Below are positions 5,665 through 10,441 of a stretch of 10,441 nucleotides of DNA, piece after piece; position 1 is the stretch's first letter, and each line of letters begins with the position of its first letter. The DNA comes from Scytonema sp. UIC 10036. GTDB lineage: Bacteria > Cyanobacteriota > Cyanobacteriia > Cyanobacteriales > Nostocaceae. The notes under the pieces were generated by a model. It saw only the letters and a program-made list of their open reading frames with translations. It was not told the DNA's origin and did not search any database. The DNA is taken from the NCBI RefSeq assembly GCF_009725235.1, contig NZ_WJFC01000320.1:1-10441 (forward strand), written 5' to 3'. The position numbers and the translations under genes are program-made.

Positions 5665-6189
5665 ATGAGTTCCGAAAGTTTAGAAATAGCTAAAACTAGG
5701 TATCAAGCTGGGAGAGTTGCTTTTGAAAAAGGGCAATATCGGGAAGCCGTCGAACAACTCTCAAAAGCAAGCGACCTCCTAGCCCCCAATTCTCGTCTTG
5801 CTGGGGAAGTGAAACTGTGGTTAGTTACAGCTTATGAAGCGGCTGGACGATCCGAAGAAGCACTTGACCTTTGCGAACAACTCAAGCGCCATCCTCACCT
5901 TGAAACCAGCAAGCAAGCGAAAGAATTGCACTACATTCTCAAAGCACCCAGGTTACAACGTCCAAAAGAATGGATGACTGAAATTCCCGACTTGGGAGCA
6001 ATAGCCGATAATGAAACCAACACTCGTTTCACTATCAAGCCTAGTTCTTCCCCAAGACAGGTGCGACCCGAACCAGAATTTGTCGATCTCAGTCAGGTGA
6101 ATACTAAAGATAATCGATTCATTTGGGTAGCTTTAATTGCGATCGGTTTAACTTTAAGTGGGCTAGTTTGGATGAGTGTGTCAGGTTAA
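5665..6189 (+). CDS. TPR-repeat protein with C-terminal membrane anchor
   Basis: 174 residues. Two tetratricopeptide-like helix pairs cover about residues 8-41 (ARYxAGRVAFEKGQYREAVEQLSKA type) and 45-76 (LWLVTAYEAAGRSEEALDLCEQL). A linker rich in Pro and charged residues (96-150) follows, then one transmembrane helix at 152-171 (FIWVALIAIGLTLSGLVWMS) and a three-residue tail. This gives a tail-anchored topology with the TPR part in the cytoplasm. TPR domains bind partner proteins; the partner here is unknown. The start is set by the ATG directly after the heptamer array. The DUF3153 lipoprotein gene lies about 900 bp downstream on the same strand, with vapBC between; whether the two were once adjacent is conjecture. 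Confidence 0.82.
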   Translation: MSSESLEIAKTRYQAGRVAFEKGQYREAVEQLSKASDLLAPNSRLAGEVKLWLVTAYEAAGRSEEALDLCEQLKRHPHLETSKQAKELHYILKAPRLQRPKEWMTEIPDLGAIADNETNTRFTIKPSSSPRQVRPEPEFVDLSQVNTKDNRFIWVALIAIGLTLSGLVWMSVSG

Positions 6190-6359
6190 CTCGCAGGCAA
6201 TTAAACGCTTCATCTCTCGGTAAAATGCAGATTCCAGTGGCTTATATCCCCGCTTCAGCTACGCTGATAGCTAAGGAGCAGCGATGTACATACCATCAAT
6301 CTTGAATGTTTGCTCCATATTTGGGAGTAGAAAAGAGAAAGATTTAAAAGTGGTCTTAT

Positions 6360-6394
6360 AGCCTTACAATTAAGTAAGGCGCATTTGTAAGGCT
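6360..6394. promoter_or_regulatory. Inverted repeats upstream of vapB, candidate autoregulatory operator
   Basis: AGCCTTACAA (6360-6369) and TTGTAAGGCT (6385-6394) are perfect 10-bp inverted arms. A third half-site, GTAAGGC (6374-6380), lies between them, so GCCTTAC can pair with either. The array ends 7 bp before the vapB ATG. AbrB-type VapB antitoxins bind such repeats to repress their own operon, VapC acting as co-repressor (family knowledge). AAGG at 6389-6392 may double as a ribosome site. Confidence 0.6.
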
Positions 6395-6401
6395 TATTGC
6401 T

Positions 6402-6647
6402 ATGTCCATTGCAACAGTCACAATTAAAGGACAAGTTACTATTCCCAAGGAAATCCGAGATTACCTGAAACTAGAAACTGGCAGCAAAATTGAATTTGTA
6501 GTTGATGAAAATGGTGATGTCAAGATTGTGCCACTGAATGTCCCAATTGAAGCGTTGTCTGGATTTTTGCATCGTCCTGGTATGACGACTGCCACCATAG
6601 AGGACATGGAAGCAGCCATCGCGGAGGGTGCGCGTGATTGGACTTGA
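6402..6647 (+). CDS. vapB: VapB-type antitoxin, AbrB/SpoVT (swapped-hairpin) family
   Basis: 81 residues. Positions 3-47 form the AbrB swapped-hairpin DNA-binding fold, with the typical VTIKGQVTIPKEIRDYLKL followed by GSKIEFVVDENGDVKIVPL. The C-terminal part (50-81: ALSGFLHRPGMTTATIEDME.. to DWT) is the toxin-binding tail that wraps the PIN domain. It is expected to dimerise, bind the upstream inverted repeats and block VapC. The stop codon lies inside the vapC start region, so the pair is translationally coupled. The gene is complete and of normal length. Confidence 0.9.
   Translation: MSIATVTIKGQVTIPKEIRDYLKLETGSKIEFVVDENGDVKIVPLNVPIEALSGFLHRPGMTTATIEDMEAAIAEGARDWT
6623..6627 (+). promoter_or_regulatory. 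Ribosome binding site deciding the vapC start
   Basis: GGAGG at 6623-6627 is inside vapB. It stands six bases before GTG 6634 but directly abuts GTG 6628, so the later GTG is the better start. Relatives commonly begin M-x-GLDTNVLVRYL, which also fits 6634. Confidence 0.65.
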
Positions 6648-7020
6648 TACAAATGTTCTAGTTCGCTATCTTACCAAAGATGACGTTAACCAATGGGAAC
6701 AAGCGTCTCAAATCATTCAGGAAAATCAACCTTGTTTTATTGGCAATGTTGTCTTAAGCGAAGTCGTGTGGGTTTTAAGAGGACGACCTTATCAATTCGG
6801 CAAAGATGAAATCATTGCTACCTTAGAGATGATATTACAAAGCTCGGGCTTTGAATTTGAAAACCGTTCCATAGTGTATCAAGCATTACAACGAACCAAG
6901 CAGGGACGATCTGATTTTTCTGACTATCTAATTGGAGCGATCGCTCAACAGATTAACTGTACTGAAACAGTAACTTTCGATCGAAAATTGCGAGGAGATA
7001 AAGGATTTCGTTGCCTTTAA
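6634..7020 (+). CDS. vapC: VapC-type toxin, PIN-domain ribonuclease
   Basis: 128 residues from GTG 6634 (130 if read from GTG 6628). A metal-dependent RNase of the PIN fold. The acidic residues are intact, in 128-residue numbering: D5 in GLDTNVLVRYL, E43 in LSEVVWVL, D94/D97 in SDFSDYLIGA, and D116 in VTFDRKL. It should therefore be active once VapB is degraded; PIN toxins of this class cut tRNA or rRNA, but the target here is unknown. It overlaps vapB by 14 bp. No terminator is evident after the stop. Subgroups of PIN toxins cannot be told apart from this alone. Confidence 0.9.
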   Translation: MIGLDTNVLVRYLTKDDVNQWEQASQIIQENQPCFIGNVVLSEVVWVLRGRPYQFGKDEIIATLEMILQSSGFEFENRSIVYQALQRTKQGRSDFSDYLIGAIAQQINCTETVTFDRKLRGDKGFRCL

Positions 7021-7106
7021 ACTACAAATAGCAATGCGAATACCCTACCCATCCTACGGATAGAAAATAGAACAAAGACTTATTGATTTTTGGAGATATT
7101 TATAGT

Positions 7107-7967
7107 ATGAGATTGTCTATCTTGCAAAATTGTAACCGCAGACGCACGCAGATACACGCAGAACAAGAAGAAAATTATCAGCGTTCATCAGCGTTCATCA
7201 GCGGTTCAAAATCAATTATTATATTGGCTGTGCTGTTCATATCCTTACTTCTCTCTGGATGCGTGAAGTACGATCTAGGTGTGAACTTTGACAATTCAAA
7301 TCATGGGGAACTGGTGCAGCATATAAAATTAGAAGAACGGCTGCTTAGTTTCAGTGGTGATTCTGTCTATGAATGGTTGAATAGCATAGAACGTCGCGCT
7401 CGTAAATTAGAAGGCAAAATACGACGACTTTCTAAAGAGGAAATTTTTGTTTCCATCCCTTTCAGTAATGGTCGAGAATTACAAACTAAGTTCAACGAAT
7501 TTTTCCATCCTAATGGAACTCAAAAATCAGAAACAGTCAGCAATGAGTCTAACGCGGAACTGCCAAAAATTGAATCAAATATACTCTTGTTTCAAAACAA
7601 TTTCCTACTCTTAGTGAGGAATCGGTTAATTTACGATTTGGATTTGCGATCGCTAGGTCTAATTTCCAGCAAAGGTTCTGTCCTGTCCAATCCTGGTTCC
7701 ATTCTCGACTTAGAATTTGGCTTAAACACTCCTTGGGGTGCAAGGACTGTGGAAAAAACAGAGAATGCGATCGCGCCAGAAAAGAATGGCAATCAACTTG
7801 TGTGGAGACTTAAACCCGGAGAATTAAATCACATAGAAGTTGTGTTTTGGCTTCCGAGCCCTCTTGGATTTGGGACATTATTCATCATTTTATTTGTACT
7901 GGGAGGGCTGTACCTGAGATACAGTTTTATGCCAGATCCCAGGATTCAGTTTGCTTCCAAAGGTTAG
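7107..7967 (+). CDS. DUF3153 family lipoprotein
   Basis: 286 residues from ATG 7107, preceded by GGAG at 7092-7095. A hydrophobic stretch (36-50) ends in the lipobox L49-S-G-C52, so it is a predicted lipid-anchored envelope protein. The body begins with KYDLGVNFDNSNHGELVQHI and ends with VFWLPSPLGFGTLFIILFVL, one transmembrane helix (about 255-273), and a short tail, as in cyanobacterial DUF3153 proteins of unknown function. Two things are odd. Residues 10-33 are encoded by a palindromic repeat, giving an unusually long, charged region before the lipobox; the only in-frame starts after it are TTG/GTG codons inside the hydrophobic core, which would leave no basic N-region. Also, the TAG stop lies in the terminal repeat of the MITE-like element that follows, so the native C-terminus may differ. 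Confidence 0.82.
   Translation: MRLSILQNCNRRRTQIHAEQEENYQRSSAFISGSKSIIILAVLFISLLLSGCVKYDLGVNFDNSNHGELVQHIKLEERLLSFSGDSVYEWLNSIERRARKLEGKIRRLSKEEIFVSIPFSNGRELQTKFNEFFHPNGTQKSETVSNESNAELPKIESNILLFQNNFLLLVRNRLIYDLDLRSLGLISSKGSVLSNPGSILDLEFGLNTPWGARTVEKTENAIAPEKNGNQLVWRLKPGELNHIEVVFWLPSPLGFGTLFIILFVLGGLYLRYSFMPDPRIQFASKG
7134..7206. repeat. Palindromic repeat inserted in coding sequence
   Basis: 73 bp from AACCGC to GCGGTT. The left arm (AACCGCAGACGCACGCAGAT..) and right arm (..CAGCGTTCATCAGCGGTT) are imperfect inverted repeats around an A-rich loop. The right arm has the same decamer unit as 4061-4090. It codes for residues 10-33 of the DUF3153 protein. Confidence 0.7.
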
Positions 7968-8135
7968 AGGATGTTTGTAAAGTCTACTGTTTTGAAAAAA
8001 ATTGAACTTACCCCCCTTCATCCCCCTTAGAAAGAGGGGAAATTGAATATCTAGTTCCCCCCTTTCTAAGGGGAGGGTTAGGGTGGGGTAATAAATATTT
8101 GATACATCAATCATAACTTTTCAAACATCCTCTAA
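7964..8135. mobile_element. MITE-like element with 20-bp terminal inverted repeats
   Basis: TTAGAGGATGTTTGTAAAGT (7964-7983) and ACTTTTCAAACATCCTCTAA (8116-8135) are inverted at 19 of 20 positions. The ends read T-TA-GAGG and CCTC-TA-A, which would fit a TA target duplication of the IS630/Tc1-mariner type. The 172-bp element has no ORF; its interior is a G/C-rich hairpin (8009-8091). A non-autonomous element moved in trans is the best explanation. The left end supplies the stop codon of the DUF3153 gene. Confidence 0.65.
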
Positions 8136-8194
8136 GGGGGAAATTGAATTTCTGGTTCCCTCCCCTTTCTAAGGGGAGGGCTAGGGTGGGGTAA
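8009..8194. repeat. Hairpin repeat with a direct-repeat copy inside and outside the MITE-like element
   Basis: The motif AAATTGAAT..TCT..GTTCCC..TTTCTAAGGGGAGGG..TAGGGTGGGGTAA occurs at 8040-8091 and again at 8141-8194, about 102 bp apart. The first copy pairs with an inverted arm at 8009-8039 (ACCCCCCTTC..CCCTTAGAAAGAGGGG) to make a long stem. This CCCCTTAGAAAGGGG type is a common cyanobacterial intergenic repeat. It lies between the convergent DUF3153 and pdxH genes and could stop transcription from both sides. Confidence 0.65.
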
Positions 8195-8228
8195 AACATC
8201 TAAAGTTATGCAAACCGCAGCCACTACT

Positions 8229-8879
8229 TTAAGGTGACAACCGTTCAATCTTCCAACTGCCATCATTTAAACGAGTATAGCGTAAGCGATCGTGCAGTCG
8301 ATTGGGGCGTCCCTGCCAAAATTCAATTTCTATGGGGATCGTTCGCAAGCCACCCCAATGTTGTGGGCGCGGAACATCTTGGTTTTGATATTTGGCTTGA
8401 AGTTCCTGTAATCGTTGTTCGAGGACTGCTCGACTTTCGATCGCCTCACTTTGGTTGGAAGCCCATGCACCCAAACGACTGTTGAGAGGACGGCTGTAAA
8501 AATATTCATCTGACTCCGCATCTGAAATTTTTTCCACACGTCCAGATATGCGAATTTGGCGTTCTAGTTCTGCCCACCAAAAAACAAGAGACGCTTGGGG
8601 ATTTTCTGCTAGTTCCTGCCCTTTTTGACTGTTGTAGTTTGTAAAAAAGACAAAACCCCTTTCATCAAAACCTTTAAGCAGTACCATTCTTGCAGATGGC
8701 TTACCCTCTCGTGTCGTAGTTGCAAGCGTCATGGCATTTGGTTCTACAAGTTGGGCGGCTATAGCCTGGTCGAACCATCGTTTAAACTGTATAAAAGGAT
8801 TGGAGTCAACATCAGTTTCGCTCAAACCTTGCAAGGTATAATCCTTCCTAAGGTCAGTAATATTTCTATCTATCATCAT
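8229..8879 (-). CDS. pdxH: Pyridoxamine/pyridoxine 5'-phosphate oxidase
   Basis: Cytoplasmic FMN-dependent oxidase that turns pyridoxamine or pyridoxine 5'-phosphate into pyridoxal 5'-phosphate with O2, in B6 salvage. 216 residues, the normal length. Family motifs in order: [10 protein letters not shown] near the start, [24 protein letters not shown] (FMN site, 48-71), [16 protein letters not shown] (75-90), [14 protein letters not shown] (105-118), [16 protein letters not shown] (129-144), [11 protein letters not shown] (172-182), [15 protein letters not shown] (187-201, substrate-binding RLHDR) and the closing WKIERLSP, close to the usual ERLAP. Nothing is missing. Two ATG codons are adjacent at 8879 and 8876; neither has a Shine-Dalgarno. 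It is divergent from the AI-2E gene, 87 bp away, with the heptamer array in between. Confidence 0.96.
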   Translation of the reverse strand: MMIDRNITDLRKDYTLQGLSETDVDSNPFIQFKRWFDQAIAAQLVEPNAMTLATTTREGKPSARMVLLKGFDERGFVFFTNYNSQKGQELAENPQASLVFWWAELERQIRISGRVEKISDAESDEYFYSRPLNSRLGAWASNQSEAIESRAVLEQRLQELQAKYQNQDVPRPQHWGGLRTIPIEIEFWQGRPNRLHDRLRYTRLNDGSWKIERLSP

Positions 8880-8913
8880 TGTTCGTGTATTTAAGCGCTC
8901 GAGGTTATCAGTA

Positions 8914-8941
8914 ACAAATGATAAATGACAAATGACAAATG
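8914..8941. repeat. Tandem heptamer repeat, ACAAATG type
   Basis: Four seven-base units: ACAAATG, ATAAATG, ACAAATG, ACAAATG, followed by ACCAG. It fills a third of the 87-bp spacer between divergent pdxH and the AI-2E gene and must lie in or beside both promoters. Same family, inverted, as 4600-4627. Confidence 0.8.
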
Positions 8942-8966
8942 ACCAGTTAACTAAAGTTAAAATAAA

Positions 8967-10010
8967 ATGCGCCGTTCAGCCTCACTTCAACGTCTTTTAA
9001 TATATGGTCTGAGCGGTCCAATTATCGCTCTCAATCTCTGGTTGCTGTATTTGATTTTTCGTTTATTCCAGCATCCCATCACGATTGTGAGCATTGCAGC
9101 AATTTTGGCTTTTCTACTGAACTACGCGGTCAAGTTTTTTGAACGTGTAGTCAATCGTCCGCAAGCGGTGACGATTGTGCTGCTGCTGACACTTACGCTT
9201 TTGATTGTTTTGGGTGTCACACTCGTGCCAATAGTGATTGACCAAACTATTCAACTTTTAGATAGAATTCCAAATTGGTTAGCAACCAGTCAAGCAAATC
9301 TAGAGTATTTTGAGGCTATAGCTAAAAAGCGCCGTTTACCTTTAGATCTAAGAGTTGTTAGCAATCAAATCAATGCCAATATTCAAAGTATGGTTCAACA
9401 ACTAGCGGCGGCGGCTGTCGGATTTGCCGGGACAGTTCTGTCAGGATTGCTTGATGTAATATTGGTCGTTGTCTTAGCGTTCTATATGCTTCTGTATGGA
9501 GATCGCGTGTGGTTGGGCTTATTTAAGCTTTTACCAGCCTATGTTCGGGTTCCATTAAGAACTTCTTTACAGCGGAACTTTCACTACTTTTTCCTCAGCC
9601 AACTTTTACTGGCAGTTTTTATGGTGGTCATTATGACTCCAATTTTCCTCTTTCTCAAGGTTCCTTTTGCACTGTTATTCGCTATAGTTATTGGCATATC
9701 ACAACTTATACCTTTTATTGGAGCAACATTAGGTATTGGTTTGGTTACATTTTTAGTGTTATTACAAAATTGGTGGTTAGCCGTGCAAGTGGCTGTAGCA
9801 GCGATCGTTGTACAGCAAATAAAAGATAATTTACTCAGTCCCAAGCTACTTGGTGATTTTATCGGAGTCAATCCTATCTGGATTTTTGTGGCTATTTTAA
9901 TGGGTTTTGAAATTGCTGGTTTGTTAGGGACACTTGTTGCAGTCCCCATTGCCGGAACTATCAAAGGAACTTTCGATGCCATTAAGAACAGTGAATCAGT
10001 AAATCAGTGA
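8967..10010 (+). CDS. AI-2E family transporter (PerM/UPF0118)
   Basis: Inner-membrane protein of 347 residues, normal for the family. Hydrophobic segments lie near residues 11-33, 38-58, 66-93, 155-177, 208-232, 236-265 and 302-332, with the usual soluble loop at 95-150 between the third and fourth. The family signatures are present: [12 protein letters not shown] (247-258) and the long block [45 protein letters not shown] (283-330). Members include TqsA, implicated in AI-2 export, and others proposed as Na+/H+ antiporters; most cyanobacterial copies are uncharacterised and the substrate cannot be assigned here. There is no clear Shine-Dalgarno before the ATG (AAAATAAAATG). The 3' end is followed by a double hairpin at 10073-10117. 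Confidence 0.92.
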   Translation: MRRSASLQRLLIYGLSGPIIALNLWLLYLIFRLFQHPITIVSIAAILAFLLNYAVKFFERVVNRPQAVTIVLLLTLTLLIVLGVTLVPIVIDQTIQLLDRIPNWLATSQANLEYFEAIAKKRRLPLDLRVVSNQINANIQSMVQQLAAAAVGFAGTVLSGLLDVILVVVLAFYMLLYGDRVWLGLFKLLPAYVRVPLRTSLQRNFHYFFLSQLLLAVFMVVIMTPIFLFLKVPFALLFAIVIGISQLIPFIGATLGIGLVTFLVLLQNWWLAVQVAVAAIVVQQIKDNLLSPKLLGDFIGVNPIWIFVAILMGFEIAGLLGTLVAVPIAGTIKGTFDAIKNSESVNQ

Positions 10011-10072
10011 CCAGTGGTAATTTTTAGTAGGAGCAGAGTGTATAAAAATATCATGCTTATCCCGTTCCCTCG

Positions 10073-10127
10073 TTCCCAGCCTCAGGCTGGGAATGCCTTA
10101 AGGGAGGCTCTGCCTCCTGTATACAGG
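10073..10127. repeat. Double-hairpin intergenic repeat
   Basis: A perfect 10-bp stem TTCCCAGCCT / AGGCTGGGAA with a one-base centre (10073-10093) is followed by GGAGGC-TCT-GCCTCC (10103-10117), then the 12-bp palindrome CCTGTATACAGG (10116-10127). Elements of this CCCAGCC..GGCTGGG, GGAGGC..GCCTCC form are dispersed repeats in cyanobacteria. It lies 63 bp past the AI-2E stop and may end its transcript, although no T-run follows. Confidence 0.6.
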
Positions 10128-10380
10128 TGAGAGGAAGTTTCGACAAGCCCTCAAAACACACGTAGTAGAGTAACACTAGTAATTTTTCGTAAGTTTAATG
10201 TGTATAAAAAAAGTATACTGGATTCCAAGGGCGAAATATTCTCATAACGTTCTGCTCCTCATGTGCAGCACTAACCATTTTTAAAGTGTGTAAATGGTAA
10301 TTTACACAGTAAACAAACTGCCAAAATGGCATAAGTAAAAAGTTTCAGGGCAGCATCAAGCGATCGCAAAGGTAAAATTT
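10128..10380. other. Intergenic region, no gene seen
   Basis: AT-rich spacer without a recognisable ORF. It contains a short inverted GTATA/TATAC pair near 10202-10218, the palindrome at 10288-10307 and one HIP1 site (10360-10367). It may be the upstream region of a gene beyond the window. Confidence 0.4.
10288..10307. promoter_or_regulatory. Palindrome, possible operator of a gene to the right
   Basis: GTGTAAATGGTAATTTACAC has perfect 8-bp arms around a 4-bp centre, the right size for a dimeric repressor site. No adjacent gene is in the window, so the role is open. Confidence 0.35.
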
Positions 10381-10415
10381 GTTAGAAGTTAGTGGTTAGT
10401 GGTTAGTGGTTAGTA
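10381..10415. repeat. Tandem heptamer repeat, GTTAGTG type
   Basis: Five units in a row: GTTAGAA, GTTAGTG three times, GTTAGTA. It is joined by GTTCT to the next heptamer array, a change of unit with the 7-bp periodicity lost by the short linker. Confidence 0.85.
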
Positions 10416-10420
10416 GTTCT

Positions 10421-10441
10421 ACCCCCTACCCCCTACCCCCT
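10421..10441. repeat. Tandem heptamer repeat, ACCCCCT type
   Basis: Three perfect ACCCCCT units up to the last base, so the array probably continues. It is the same unit and orientation as the array at 1-21. Confidence 0.85.

Noticed and set aside
6123..6305. 60-codon ORF after the TPR gene
   Set aside because: It overlaps the TPR gene's end, has no ribosome site and no recognisable motif.
6628..6633. GTG 6628 as vapC start
   Set aside because: It touches the GGAGG ribosome site, leaving no spacing; GTG 6634 fits better.
7890..8114. Minus-strand ORF through the MITE-like element
   Set aside because: Its sequence is made of the terminal repeats and hairpin, with no family likeness.
8967..10010. 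Calling the AI-2E protein an autoinducer-2 exporter
   Set aside because: The family name does not fix the substrate; some members are proposed ion antiporters and no quorum-sensing gene is nearby.
10381..10441. CRISPR array at the right end
   Set aside because: Units are 7 bp in direct tandem without spacers.
1..10441. tRNA, rRNA or known riboswitch
   Set aside because: No cloverleaf, rRNA-like stretch or recognisable riboswitch core was seen on either strand by eye.

Overview
The window looks like a chromosomal accessory stretch from a filamentous (Nostocales-type) cyanobacterium. The evidence is eleven perfect copies of the octamer GCGATCGC (HIP1; near 454, 1607, 2364, 2708, 3292, 4893, 5299, 6937, 7646, 7767 and 10360), tandem heptanucleotide repeats of the kind called STRRs in several intergenic spaces, and families typical of this group (DesC-type acyl-lipid desaturase, DUF4058, DUF3153, AbrB-like VapB). 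No RNA gene or CRISPR array was seen. Species cannot be set from sequence alone.

Left part (1-2350): a divergent pair. A 403-residue regulator on the minus strand joins an N-terminal TetR DNA-binding domain to a C-terminal domain that reads as a tyrosine-recombinase (XerC/XerD-like) catalytic fold with its catalytic residues replaced. Facing it is a three-histidine-box fatty-acid desaturase. Their 138-bp spacer carries two near-identical 19-bp palindromes, one by each gene start, which are very likely the regulator's operators. This is the most coherent and least ordinary unit in the window.

Middle part (2350-7020): a patchwork. It holds a small secreted NP-repeat protein, a two-partner-secretion (filamentous haemagglutinin) gene cut off after about 90 residues, a HicBA toxin-antitoxin pair, a decayed FHA-domain fragment overlapping a small membrane-protein ORF, a DUF4058 protein with nuclease-like motifs, a TPR protein with a C-terminal anchor, and a VapBC pair. 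Broken genes, two toxin-antitoxin modules and many repeats within about 4.5 kb suggest repeated insertion and deletion.

Right part (7080-10441): a DUF3153 lipoprotein whose N-terminus is partly encoded by a palindromic repeat and whose stop codon lies in the terminal inverted repeat of a 172-bp MITE-like element; then convergent pdxH (vitamin B6 salvage), a divergent AI-2E-family membrane protein, and a 430-bp repeat-rich tail. The same ACCCCCT heptamer array occurs at both ends of the window.
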